From Veillonella sp. (lineage in GTDB: Bacteria; Bacillota; Negativicutes; Veillonellales; Veillonellaceae): 41,232 bases of DNA. Made by a program: the position numbers and the translations under genes. Positions 25,380 through 34,208 of the stretch are shown piece by piece (position 1 is the stretch's first letter; every line of letters starts with the position of its first letter). The notes beneath the pieces were generated by a model. It ran no database searches, was not told the DNA's origin, and saw only the letters and a program-made list of their open reading frames with translations. The stretch spans positions 1 through 41,232 of the forward strand of contig NZ_SVCB01000065.1 in NCBI RefSeq assembly GCF_015058545.1. The letters are read 5' to 3'.

Positions 25380-27809
25380 ATGAGTGACCAAAGTACCACG
25401 TCTATCCGAATTGCTCTGGCCGGTAATCCGAACTGTGGTAAAACAACGATTTTTAATAATATTACCGGTGCCAAACAACATGTTGGTAACTATCCCGGTG
25501 TAACGGTAGAAAAGAAAGAAGGGGAATGTACTTTTAGCGGTAAAGATTTACTCTTTATTGACTTACCGGGTACATATAGCTTAACAGCTCGTTCCCTTGA
25601 TGAATTAGTAGCTCGTAACGTAATTATTAATGATGAACCGGATGTTCTCGTTAATGTTATTGACGCATCTAATTTGGAACGTAACTTATATTTAGCAGCT
25701 CAATTGTTGGAATTGGAACGTCCGTTGGTTATGGCACTTAACATGTCCGACGTGGCCAAAGAAATGGGTGTTCACATTGACATTAAGAAATTGAGTGAAT
25801 TGACCGGTGCTACTATCGTCGAAACGGTTGGTCGTAATAATGTAGGGACTACCGAATTATTACAAGCTGTTATCGATGTAGCCAAAGAAGCAAAAAAAAC
25901 AAGTGCGACTATTGATTATGGTCCTGAACTTGAACCGGCTATTAAAGATATTGTTAATGAACTCGAGAAAGCAGATACCATTACATATCCATTGCGTTGG
26001 GTAGCTATTAAATTATTGGAAGCCGATCCTGATGTAATTAAAAAAGTAAAAGCCTTTGAACGTACCGAAGCGGTTTTGGCAAAAGCAGAACAGTGGCGCG
26101 AAGAGCTTAAAGACAAAGTTGATTTAGAAATTATTTTCCAAGAATTCCGTCATAGCTTTGCCGTTGCTACTTATAATAATGCTATAAAAGGTACACCTAA
26201 AGAAATCGAAACCCGTTCCGACCGTATCGATAAAGTGCTTACCCATCGTATTTGGGGCTTACCGATTTTCGTATTCGTAATGTGGCTCTTATTTAACCTC
26301 GTTAATACGATCGGTGCGTATCCACAGGGATGGATTGAAGATGCTTTTACGGCCCTTGGCGACTGGGCCGGTGCGGTAATTCCGGAAGGTCAATTGAATT
26401 CCTTGGTGGTTGACGGTATCATCGCTGGTGTTGGTGCGGTAATGAGTTTCGTACCGCTTATCGTACTCTTATTCTTAGGCATTGCGTTCCTGGAAGATAC
26501 GGGCTATATGGCACGTGCGGCCTTCGTAATGGACCGTATCATGCGTGCCTGCGGTTTACACGGGAAATCCTTCATTCCCCTCCTTATGGGTTATGGTTGT
26601 AGTATTCCTACTATTATGGGTGCTCGTATCTTGGATAATAACCGCGATCGAATGATTACGATTCTTGTTTCTCAATTCATGACTTGTAGTGCTCGTTTGC
26701 CGGTATACACTTTGTTCATCGGGGCATTCTTCCCGGTAGCACAACGTGGTAATGTATTGGCTGCCATCTACTTTGCCGGTATCGTATTGGCGATTGTAAT
26801 GGCTAAAATCTTCCGCAAATTCTTATTCCCGGGCGAATCCGAACCATTCGTAATGGAATTACCGCCATACCATATGCCAACTCTTAAGAGTGTGTTAATG
26901 CATATGTGGGAACGTGCTTTCTTATATCTTAAAAAAGCAGGTACTTTCATTTTAGCAGCGTCCGTGTTGATTTGGTTCTTAGCATCCTATCCGCAAGATG
27001 TACCGATGTCACAAGACTTTGATGCGGCTCGCGAACAAGTAACCCAAGAGTACGAAGCTCGTGACAATGCTATTTTTGCTCAATATGGTCTTGCTACGGA
27101 TGAACAAAAAGCGCCGGTTATGGCTATGGTTGATGAAATGACAGCTATTCAGACAGAACAAGACGAAGCTGCCGCTGAAGAAGGGGAAGAAGAAATCGGT
27201 GATGAAGGTCTTAACGGCGAAGCCGCTGCGACTGACGAAGCCGCTACAGCTGAAGATGCAAATGCTGTACCTGAAGTTCCTGATTATTTCCACGATCTTC
27301 AAGTTGCCAATGCTGATGCATTCCCGGTTGCTTGGGCAATTTACTTGAATAATCAAGAAAAAGACGAAGCTATTGGCGATCTCGATCAGAAAGAATCTAC
27401 TGAAAAATTGGAAGGTTCTTATGTAGCTTCTATCGGTAAATTTATCGAACCGGTTATGAGACCGCTTGGTTTCGACTGGAAGATGAGCGTATCTTTGGTT
27501 ACAGCCCTCGCTGCTAAAGAAGTTATGGTAAGTACCTTAGGTACAATCTACTCTATTGCGGCTGATGAAGATAATGAACAGCCATTGCAAGTTTACTTAC
27601 GTCAGGACCCTTCATTCACACCACTCGTTGCAGTTGGTTTGATGATGTTCGTTCTTATTTATCCGCCATGTTTTGCGGCTATGGCCGTATTCAAACGTGA
27701 AGCCGGCGGTTGGGGCTGGTTAATTTTCTTCGTTGTTTATTCAACGGCCCTTGCTTGGGTAGCAGCCTTTATCGTCTACAATGGCGGTCGTTTACTTGGT
27801 TTCCATTGA
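25380..27809 (+). CDS. feoB: Ferrous iron transporter B
   Basis: Inner-membrane Fe(II) transporter with an N-terminal GTPase; 809 residues. G1 GNPNCGKTTIFN (about residues 15-26), G3 DLPGTYSL (about 60-67) and G4 NMSD (about 121-124). The membrane part has the two Gate regions, with GYGCSIPTIMGAR (about 405-417) and the later PPCFAAMAVFKRE. Between about residues 541 and 675, where family members have a short loop, there is a long Glu/Ala/Asp-rich insert containing AAAEEGEEEIGDEG. AGGAGG precedes the ATG. Confidence 0.95.
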   Translation: MSDQSTTSIRIALAGNPNCGKTTIFNNITGAKQHVGNYPGVTVEKKEGECTFSGKDLLFIDLPGTYSLTARSLDELVARNVIINDEPDVLVNVIDASNLERNLYLAAQLLELERPLVMALNMSDVAKEMGVHIDIKKLSELTGATIVETVGRNNVGTTELLQAVIDVAKEAKKTSATIDYGPELEPAIKDIVNELEKADTITYPLRWVAIKLLEADPDVIKKVKAFERTEAVLAKAEQWREELKDKVDLEIIFQEFRHSFAVATYNNAIKGTPKEIETRSDRIDKVLTHRIWGLPIFVFVMWLLFNLVNTIGAYPQGWIEDAFTALGDWAGAVIPEGQLNSLVVDGIIAGVGAVMSFVPLIVLLFLGIAFLEDTGYMARAAFVMDRIMRACGLHGKSFIPLLMGYGCSIPTIMGARILDNNRDRMITILVSQFMTCSARLPVYTLFIGAFFPVAQRGNVLAAIYFAGIVLAIVMAKIFRKFLFPGESEPFVMELPPYHMPTLKSVLMHMWERAFLYLKKAGTFILAASVLIWFLASYPQDVPMSQDFDAAREQVTQEYEARDNAIFAQYGLATDEQKAPVMAMVDEMTAIQTEQDEAAAEEGEEEIGDEGLNGEAAATDEAATAEDANAVPEVPDYFHDLQVANADAFPVAWAIYLNNQEKDEAIGDLDQKESTEKLEGSYVASIGKFIEPVMRPLGFDWKMSVSLVTALAAKEVMVSTLGTIYSIAADEDNEQPLQVYLRQDPSFTPLVAVGLMMFVLIYPPCFAAMAVFKREAGGWGWLIFFVVYSTALAWVAAFIVYNGGRLLGFH

Positions 27810-27896
27810 TTGAAAAAAACAGTTATTTATTAAATGAATCAAAACTGAAATGCGTTTTTCTGTTAAGTTATTAGCTTGTTCCCATGGAAACCTAAA

Positions 27897-27932
27897 TGAG
27901 AATTGACTGCTGATAATCGTTGAGAATATAAC
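27897..27932 (+). promoter_or_regulatory. Promoter of the FeoB-associated gene with three GATAAT-like units
   Basis: TTGACT (27903-27908), an 18-base spacer, TATAAC (27927-27932). TGAGAAT (27897), TGATAAT (27911) and TGAGAAT (27921) overlap both promoter elements, which fits repression by Fur or a similar iron regulator and gives this gene its own transcript. Confidence 0.55.
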
Positions 27933-27995
27933 ACCAATCAATGTTTTCTCAAAATTTTTTACAAATCACTATTGATTATTGATTAAGGATGGTGT

Positions 27996-28181
27996 ATGAT
28001 AATGGAGAACCTAATAGTATATCTTATCGGATTAATCGCTGTATTATTTGTTGCTCGCAAGGCGTATAAGACCTTAAGCGGCAAGAGCGGCTGCAGTTGC
28101 GGTTGCGGTGGTAGCGGTAACGGCAAGAAGAAAGAAATTTCTTCCTCCGGTTGTGGCTGCGGTTGTGGAGGCAACAAATAG
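27996..28181 (+). CDS. FeoB-associated Cys-rich membrane protein
   Basis: 61 residues: one N-terminal transmembrane helix (about residues 4-22) followed by a Cys/Gly-rich tail, SGCSCGCGGSG and SSGCGCGCGGNK, with eight Cys in all. This matches the FeoB_associated family found after feoB in Firmicutes. An Fe(II)-handling or FeoB-partner role is assumed from context and not proven. The ATG at 27996 is chosen because AAGGA lies 6 bases upstream; an ATG at 28002 is possible. Confidence 0.85.
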   Translation: MIMENLIVYLIGLIAVLFVARKAYKTLSGKSGCSCGCGGSGNGKKKEISSSGCGCGCGGNK

Positions 28182-28239
28182 GATTTCATAAGGGTAATGA
28201 CTGACGAATACAGTGTATTCGATGGATTTACGGCAAAAG

Positions 28240-28272
28240 TAGCCAAGGTTCGGGTAGACCTTGGCTATTTTT
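28240..28272 (+). terminator. Terminator of the feo region
   Basis: A 10-bp perfect stem (28240-28249 with 28258-28267), 8-base loop and TTTTTAT tail. Confidence 0.88.
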
Positions 28273-28352
28273 ATAAAGCAATAGGCGCTTATTTTATTTT
28301 TTTAAGGAGCATTTCAGCACCTTACATATTGTAGAGGAAAGGTGAGATTTAT

Positions 28353-28637
28353 ATGTTCAACATAAACAAAGAAAAAGTAAAACACGCTAATTTATTCGCA
28401 GCCGGTTTGGCTCTTGGTACTGTAGGTCTTAAAATGTTGACCAGCAAAGATGCTAAGAAAGTGTATGCCAATGTTGTAGCAGCAGGTCTTCGCGCTAAAG
28501 AAAGCGTAATGCAGACTGCTGAAAAAGTACAGGCTTCCAGCGGCAGCATTTTAGCTGATGCTCAGGAAATCAACGAAAATCGCCGTAAAGAAGAAGCTTT
28601 GTTTGAAGAAGAACAAGGCGAAGAAAAGGGTGAATAA
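28353..28637 (+). CDS. Small DUF6110-like protein, probable partner of the P-type ATPase
   Basis: 94 residues. A short hydrophobic Gly/Ala-rich helix (about residues 13-30, LFAAGLALGTVGLKML), then an amphipathic helix with Ala-rich and Lys-rich turns (35-70), and an acidic tail (EEALFEEEQGEEKGE). It starts with GAGGAAAGGTGAG upstream and ends 5 bases before the ATPase gene. In layout it resembles the PacL (DUF1490) proteins that assist metal-exporting P-type ATPases in mycobacteria. That comparison is from memory of the family, and function here is inferred from context. Confidence 0.7.
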   Translation: MFNINKEKVKHANLFAAGLALGTVGLKMLTSKDAKKVYANVVAAGLRAKESVMQTAEKVQASSGSILADAQEINENRRKEEALFEEEQGEEKGE

Positions 28638-28642
28638 TTAAT

Positions 28643-30778
28643 ATGTTGAAGTTTTCGGTTATTCAAAGATTATCGAAACGTCTTCATGTTAGATGCACCG
28701 GACGGTTGTTTGATGATGCAGAAGCTGCCTATGTAGAATCAGTGTTGCTGCAGAATCCGGCGATTGAAAAAGCTCAGTTTTTTACGCGTTCACGTGACAT
28801 TATTATCCACCATACAGGGGATGAAATAGCTGTTCGTGATGCATTGGTGGCACTTAATGATTTGAATTTCGAAGATGCACCGGCATTGACGGAATATTCA
28901 CCGCGACTTGTCAATAAACAATACAAAGAGTCCATGATTAGTCAGACTCTCATGTATTTAGGTAAAAAGTTATTGTTACCGGCACCAATCAATATGGTGT
29001 GGTCTTGGTTTAATGCTTTAAAATTTGCGAAAAAAGCGGTAACTATGTTATGGCATCGCAAATTAACTGTAGAAGTATTGGATGGCGTAGCGATTACCGT
29101 ATCCTTGTTACGTGGTGACGTATCCACGGCAGGCGCCGTTATGTACCTCTTGGGTATTGGTGAAACCTTGGAAGAATGGACACTCCGTAAATCTGTCCTG
29201 AATTTAGCCGAAAGCATGTCCCTCAATGTGGATAAAGTTTGGGTTAAAGTGGATGGTGTTGAAGTGAGTCGTCCCGTATCCGAAGTTGCCGAAGGCGACC
29301 TTGTGGTACTCCGTCAAGGTGAAGTGGTACCATTGGATGGTGTAGTAGTAGAAGGCGTTGTCCTTGTGAACGAAAGTTCAATGACAGGTGAGCCTGAACC
29401 GGTTCGCCGTGATGAAGCTACTTCGGTATATGCTGGAACCGTCGTAGAAGAAGGCCATTGTGTAATCGAAGTTCGCGGTAATTCCAAATCATCGCGTTAT
29501 GAACAAATTGTGGCTCTTATCGAAGAATCGGAACAGATGAAATCCGGTATGGAACAGAAGGCGTTCCATATGGCCGATAAATTAGTGCCAATCAGTTTTG
29601 CCGGCACTATCTTAACGTATTTATTGACCCGAAATACGATGAAGGCCTTATCGTTCTTGATGGTTGACTTCTCTTGTGCTTTAAAATTAAGCATTCCATT
29701 GGCTGTGTTATCTGCCATGGAAGAAGCGTCGAAGCGTGGTATCACCGTTAAAGGTGGTAAATATTTGGAACAAATTGCCGCTGCTGATGTGGTTGTTTTT
29801 GATAAAACAGGTACATTAACTAAAGCAGAACCGGTATTTGAACAGATTATTACCTTTGAAGATCATGATCCGGATGATATGCTCATGCTCGCTGCTTGTT
29901 TGGAAGAACATTTCCCTCATTCTATGGCAAAAGCCGTGGTTAATGCAGCGGAACAGCATAATTTGCCTCATAAGGAAAAACACTCCTCTAAGGTTGAATA
30001 TATTGTAGCTCACGGTATTGCCTCGAAAGTGGGCAATCGCAAATGCCGTATCGGCAGTGCGCACTTTATTTTTGATGATGAAAAGGTTGTTATTCCGGAA
30101 GGGGAACAGGAAAAATTCGACAATTTGCCGGATTCCTCCTCTCATTTATACTTAGCCATCAGTGGCCGTTTGGCTGCGGTTCTTTGCATTAAAGATCCGG
30201 TACGTGAAGAAGCAAAACAAGTTGTCAAAGAACTTCACGAATTGGGGATTAAAAAAGTCGTTATGATGACCGGTGACAGCAAACGCAATGCAGAACGCGT
30301 TGCACGTGAGATTGGTATCGACGAAGTACATGCGGAAGTATTGCCGGGCGATAAAGCGGCTTATGTGAAGAAAGCTAAAGAAGAAGGGTATACGGTTATG
30401 ATGGTTGGCGACGGTATCAATGATTCGCCGGCCTTGTCGGAAGCCCATGTAGGCGTTGCGATGAATGAAGGGGCACCGATTGCTCAGAAAATCGCCAATG
30501 TTACGGTTTCCTCCGATAATCTTTCCAGTCTTGTAGATTTACGTCGCATTGCTATGCAATTGATGGATCGTATTCAATTTAATTACAACTCCATTGTCGG
30601 TGTTAACGGCGCTTTGGTAGGTCTTGGTTTATTCCAGGTATTGACACCAAGCACGACGGCATGGATGCATAATCTGTTTACATTAGGTATTGGTTTACGC
30701 AGTATGACGCCATTGTTACCGGCTAAATCTGAAGATGATGATTCGGTAATTGAAACGACGGCTCGTGTTGTAGCGTAA
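28643..30778 (+). CDS. P1B-like heavy-metal P-type ATPase, atypical metal-site motif
   Basis: 711 residues. An N-terminal domain (1-75) with an HMA-like outline but no CxxC. Actuator domain motif is SSMTGEPEPV (about residues 250-259), phosphorylation motif DKTGTLT (about 388-394), and hinge GDGINDSPAL (about 592-601). The membrane segment that carries CPC, CPH or SPC in P1B pumps reads VDFSCALKLSIP (about 343-354), with one Cys and no Pro at the core. The ion cannot be told from this. The short spacing to the DUF6110-like gene (5 bases) indicates one operon. Confidence 0.88.
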   Translation: MLKFSVIQRLSKRLHVRCTGRLFDDAEAAYVESVLLQNPAIEKAQFFTRSRDIIIHHTGDEIAVRDALVALNDLNFEDAPALTEYSPRLVNKQYKESMISQTLMYLGKKLLLPAPINMVWSWFNALKFAKKAVTMLWHRKLTVEVLDGVAITVSLLRGDVSTAGAVMYLLGIGETLEEWTLRKSVLNLAESMSLNVDKVWVKVDGVEVSRPVSEVAEGDLVVLRQGEVVPLDGVVVEGVVLVNESSMTGEPEPVRRDEATSVYAGTVVEEGHCVIEVRGNSKSSRYEQIVALIEESEQMKSGMEQKAFHMADKLVPISFAGTILTYLLTRNTMKALSFLMVDFSCALKLSIPLAVLSAMEEASKRGITVKGGKYLEQIAAADVVVFDKTGTLTKAEPVFEQIITFEDHDPDDMLMLAACLEEHFPHSMAKAVVNAAEQHNLPHKEKHSSKVEYIVAHGIASKVGNRKCRIGSAHFIFDDEKVVIPEGEQEKFDNLPDSSSHLYLAISGRLAAVLCIKDPVREEAKQVVKELHELGIKKVVMMTGDSKRNAERVAREIGIDEVHAEVLPGDKAAYVKKAKEEGYTVMMVGDGINDSPALSEAHVGVAMNEGAPIAQKIANVTVSSDNLSSLVDLRRIAMQLMDRIQFNYNSIVGVNGALVGLGLFQVLTPSTTAWMHNLFTLGIGLRSMTPLLPAKSEDDDSVIETTARVVA

Positions 30779-30863
30779 GTGAAACTAAGGTATTTATAAG
30801 CAGTTTTAAGGCGTCCTATAGTAAAATTATACTGTTAAGATAAGGATGTAGGAGGTTTTTAGT

Positions 30864-31271
30864 ATGAAAGTCCTTGCGGATATTTTAGGACGCACGCTAT
30901 ATATGAGTTTTTTCATCATATTAGTACCCTTAGGTGCCTACACTATTCATAACGGGTCCAGTGCCATGGTGGCGCTTGTCAGTTATTTTGTGTTGTCATT
31001 ATTGGTACCGGTGGCGTATTTATCTTCGAAGCGAAGTGGTTTCGGTCCGGAAGAAAAGCGAGTGGGCCGTATTTTCTATATATTGGGCTGGGGCATCGTT
31101 CAGCTGGCCACGTATCAGACCTTTTTTGTAGGCGATTTTTCATTCCTTTGGGGCTTGCCGAGCTTTGGTCGTGATATAGCCTTTGTAATTGTTATGTATA
31201 TTCAGGTTTCGCTTTCGTTGACGGCCGGTTATATACTAAATTCACTCGTAAGAGGGAGGGCCGCTAAATGA
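30864..31271 (+). CDS. Membrane protein of unknown function (four helices)
   Basis: 135 residues, about four transmembrane helices (about 9-27, 33-53, 70-90, 103-125), with a charged loop SSKRSGFGPEEKRVG between the second and third. I do not recognise a family. AGGAGG lies before the ATG. Its last 4 bases overlap the next gene (ATGA), and its first two thirds resemble the N-terminal part of that protein (VLSLLVP compared with VLSFLTP, then aromatic residues and FFxGD). Confidence 0.7.
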   Translation: MKVLADILGRTLYMSFFIILVPLGAYTIHNGSSAMVALVSYFVLSLLVPVAYLSSKRSGFGPEEKRVGRIFYILGWGIVQLATYQTFFVGDFSFLWGLPSFGRDIAFVIVMYIQVSLSLTAGYILNSLVRGRAAK

Positions 31272-32110
31272 TAAAAAATGTATTGCGCATGTTTGTTTTA
31301 AATCTTGCTATCGTATTGCCGGTGACTATGATTATATTGGCATTACAAGGTGTGTCCTTGGGCATGGTGGCTTTCTTAGTACTTTCATTCTTGACGCCTA
31401 TGGTGTTGCGCCGTCAAGATAAGTTGCAACAATTTTTGACCTATCCGTGGCGTAACAGTTTATATGCGTATAGTTGGATTTGGTGCTTAACCTTTTTCTT
31501 CTTAGGTGACAGTGTTATTCCTTATGCCATTGCATCTGGCAGCATGGGTATGATTATGCTTGGCTGGGTTGTGGTATTTACGGTCTGTCTATTGGCCATG
31601 ACTATTGTGGCCGTTATTTTGACACTTTTTGCGGAGCGACCACGGTTTAATCGCTGGTTCGATGATTCTTTGGATATGGCTGTCTATTCCTTGCCGGTAC
31701 CGATGCTTTTATTAGGGGATGTGCTATTCTTAAATGTGCCCGATCCAATATTGGCAGCGCAACTCAGCCCGCAAGTATTTACCTTTTTACAACTTTGGCT
31801 CTATGGTTTTGTAATTTGGACCATGGGTGTTATTGCCATCTATTTGCATCCTCGCATGGGGCAAAAACAAGGCCTTCGCTTGGCTCGTATTATGGTAACC
31901 GCCTTGGTATGGCTTGCAATCAACGGCCACTTGATGTATGGCTGGAAGCCGGACTTCTTTATGGAATTGTTATACTTCCTGATGCCGGTATTCCAAGGCA
32001 ATTGGTTGGTGTACATCACCCCGGGCTTGCTTGAATTCATTGTACTTGGCATGTCTGTTGGTCTAGGTTTACTTTTAGAAGATTTTATTTTGAAAAGACA
32101 GGCGAAATAG
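31268..32110 (+). CDS. Membrane protein of unknown function (about seven helices)
   Basis: 280 residues, very hydrophobic, about seven to eight helices. I do not recognise a family; no catalytic motif is seen. It overlaps the preceding gene by ATGA, so the two are translated together and may form a two-subunit complex. No terminator is seen between the P-type ATPase and this pair (85-base gap), so they may belong to the metal operon. Confidence 0.72.
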   Translation: MIKNVLRMFVLNLAIVLPVTMIILALQGVSLGMVAFLVLSFLTPMVLRRQDKLQQFLTYPWRNSLYAYSWIWCLTFFFLGDSVIPYAIASGSMGMIMLGWVVVFTVCLLAMTIVAVILTLFAERPRFNRWFDDSLDMAVYSLPVPMLLLGDVLFLNVPDPILAAQLSPQVFTFLQLWLYGFVIWTMGVIAIYLHPRMGQKQGLRLARIMVTALVWLAINGHLMYGWKPDFFMELLYFLMPVFQGNWLVYITPGLLEFIVLGMSVGLGLLLEDFILKRQAK

Positions 32111-32272
32111 CCTGTACGGCACATTATATAATATGTCGTACTATGTACTGCTATATGGTATAATAGTTTTTGTGCAATTTTCAGCATCGGCTTTTTTGAA
32201 AAATTGAGGCTTTAGAATTAAATATGTATTCGACTTATATCCGAATAGGAATGAGAACGGAGGATTTTTTAC

Positions 32273-32887
32273 ATGGAAAAAGATAATATGGATACGAAAA
32301 GTCCGTATCCGCGTCAGCGATTCAGCTTGCGACAATTAACTGTTATCGGTTTGTTGTCCGCATTAACCGTAGTACTGGGGGTCAGCGGGTTAGGATTTAT
32401 TCCGATTCCACCGATTTATGCGACTATTTTGCATATTCCGACTTTAATCGGCGCACTTTTAGAAGGTCCTAAAATCGGTATGGTTATCGGTTTCATTTTC
32501 GGGTCTTACAGTTTGGTTCAAAACATGGTACAACCAAACATTATGTCTTTTGTATTTTTAAACCCGATTATTTCCATATTACCACGTATGTTAATCGGAC
32601 CTATTGCTTACTATGTATATCGTTATTTGCCGATTCAAAGACCGGTATGGCGTGTTATGCTTGCTTTATTCGTAGGCACTATCGTGCATACCGTAATGGT
32701 AATGGGCTTGATTTACCTTATCTATGCAGAACCATATGCAGCAGCTAAAGGGTTTCCTGTAGACCATGTGGCAAATATTGTAATTGGTGTAGCCGTATTC
32801 CACGGACCGCTTGAAGCATTGGCGGCTGTGGTAGTAGGTACGCCGGTAGTCATGGCGCTCAGGGCTAAACTTAAAACAGATAAATAA
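32273..32887 (+). CDS. ECF transporter S component (substrate-binding membrane subunit)
   Basis: 204 residues with five to six transmembrane helices. The N-terminal LTVIGLLSALTVVLG, then LGFIPIPPIYATILHIPTL and LLEGPKIGMVIGFIFGSYSL, are typical of ECF S components of the PF12822-like type. S components bind a vitamin or metal and dock on a shared EcfA-EcfA'-EcfT module, which is not encoded here. The substrate cannot be read off the sequence. GGAGGA precedes the ATG; a TATAAT at 32159-32164 may be its -10. Confidence 0.85.
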   Translation: MEKDNMDTKSPYPRQRFSLRQLTVIGLLSALTVVLGVSGLGFIPIPPIYATILHIPTLIGALLEGPKIGMVIGFIFGSYSLVQNMVQPNIMSFVFLNPIISILPRMLIGPIAYYVYRYLPIQRPVWRVMLALFVGTIVHTVMVMGLIYLIYAEPYAAAKGFPVDHVANIVIGVAVFHGPLEALAAVVVGTPVVMALRAKLKTDK

Positions 32888-32901
32888 TATGTTAAACCAT
32901 T

Positions 32902-32928
32902 AGCCTCGACGTCATGTCGGGGCTTTTT
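32902..32928 (+). terminator. Terminator of the ECF S gene
   Basis: A 9-bp stem (32902-32910 with 32916-32924, one G-U pair), 5-base loop and TTTT tail. Confidence 0.88.
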
Positions 32929-32979
32929 GAATGTATATATTGATATATGAATAGATATTGATGAAAGAGAGGCGATGAA

Positions 32980-34002
32980 ATGAATATTCAAATGAATTGG
33001 CGCAAATGGCGTCTTACAGCTGTGTTGACTACCGTTTTGGTAGCGGGCGCCGCCATACTGGGAGGCTGTGGTCTGGGTGATAGCACCGGTGATGCCGGCA
33101 AAGGGGGCTTACCTGTAGTGGCGACGGTTTATCCTGCCTATGATATAGCAAAGCAAGTCGGTGGCGACAAGGTGAATGTAACTTTATTGGTGCCGCCGGG
33201 CACAGAACCTCATGATTGGGAACCAACCGTAAAAGATTTGAAGGCAGTGGGACAGGCGAAAGTATTTATTTATAACGGCGCCGGTTTGGAACCAAGTGAA
33301 AAATTATTGGCTCCGGATATTTTAAAAGAGGCTAAACCGGTGGAGTTGGCAAAGTCGGTTGAGCTCATGCCGATTAAAACCGTAGAGCTTGATAATGAAA
33401 CGGAAGTTGCCCATGATCACGATCATCATACCGATGCAGCACATCATGACGATGACGGTCATGACCATCATCATGGTACGGTGGACCCTCATATTTGGCT
33501 CAATCCGATGAATGTAGCTAAAGAAGTGGACGCCGTAGTGGCGGCCTTTAGTGAAGCCGATCCGACCAACAAAGACTATTATGAAGCCAATGGCAAAGCG
33601 TATAAAGAAAAATTGACAGCTTTAGATGCACAGTACCGGGCATTTGCAGCAACGATTCCAAATAAAGAGCTGGTCGTAACTCATGAGGCCTTCGGCTATT
33701 TGGCCAATCGCTATGGTTTTACCCAATTGGGAATCATGGGGGTAGCGCCGGATGCGGAACCGACACCGGAACGGATAGCGTCGATTATCAGTTTTGTCAA
33801 AGCTCATAAAGTAAAGGCCATCTTCAGTGAGGAATTGGTTAATCCAAAACTCGCCGAGGCTATTGCCAAAGAAACGGGCGCTAAGGTGTATATGTTAAAT
33901 CCGGTAGAAGGCCTTACGGAAGAACAAATGAAAGCAGGGGCTACGTACTTATCCATAATGGAAGATAATTTGAAGGTACTGAAAACAGCGTTAGGTGCTT
34001 AA
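32980..34002 (+). CDS. Zinc/manganese ABC transporter substrate-binding lipoprotein (ZnuA-like)
   Basis: 340 residues, cluster A-I solute-binding protein. A signal sequence ends in a lipobox LGGC (Cys near residue 30), so it is lipid-anchored outside the membrane. VVATVYPAYDIAKQVGG opens the mature domain; metal ligands include TEPHDWEP, TVDPHIWLNP, VVTHEAFGY and a Glu/Asp in the C-lobe (IFSEELVNP). A long His/Asp-rich loop (DHDHHTDAAHHDDDGHDHHH, about residues 147-166) is typical of zinc-specific ZnuA. No znuB or znuC lies in the window, so the permease is encoded elsewhere. AGAGGCG precedes the ATG. Confidence 0.92.
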   Translation: MNIQMNWRKWRLTAVLTTVLVAGAAILGGCGLGDSTGDAGKGGLPVVATVYPAYDIAKQVGGDKVNVTLLVPPGTEPHDWEPTVKDLKAVGQAKVFIYNGAGLEPSEKLLAPDILKEAKPVELAKSVELMPIKTVELDNETEVAHDHDHHTDAAHHDDDGHDHHHGTVDPHIWLNPMNVAKEVDAVVAAFSEADPTNKDYYEANGKAYKEKLTALDAQYRAFAATIPNKELVVTHEAFGYLANRYGFTQLGIMGVAPDAEPTPERIASIISFVKAHKVKAIFSEELVNPKLAEAIAKETGAKVYMLNPVEGLTEEQMKAGATYLSIMEDNLKVLKTALGA

Positions 34003-34138
34003 TAATATTCATTTTATAAAAATATCAAAGGTTGTTTTAGGTGGTTTATAGTACTTCTTGCGGCTGAAAAGAAAAGAGAGTTATCAACGTATTTCTCAAC
34101 CACATATGGGGTATTGATATTTCGCATTGACTGAAGTA

Positions 34139-34168
34139 TTGCCGATTACCGCGTTACTATGTTAAAAT
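34139..34168 (+). promoter_or_regulatory. Promoter of the SCIFF gene
   Basis: TTGCCG (34139-34144), an 18-base spacer, TAAAAT (34163-34168), about 40 bases before the SCIFF ATG. Confidence 0.55.
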
Positions 34169-34208
34169 AAGTGTAACGTATAGTAGTATTTTGAGGAGGT
34201 TGAACACC

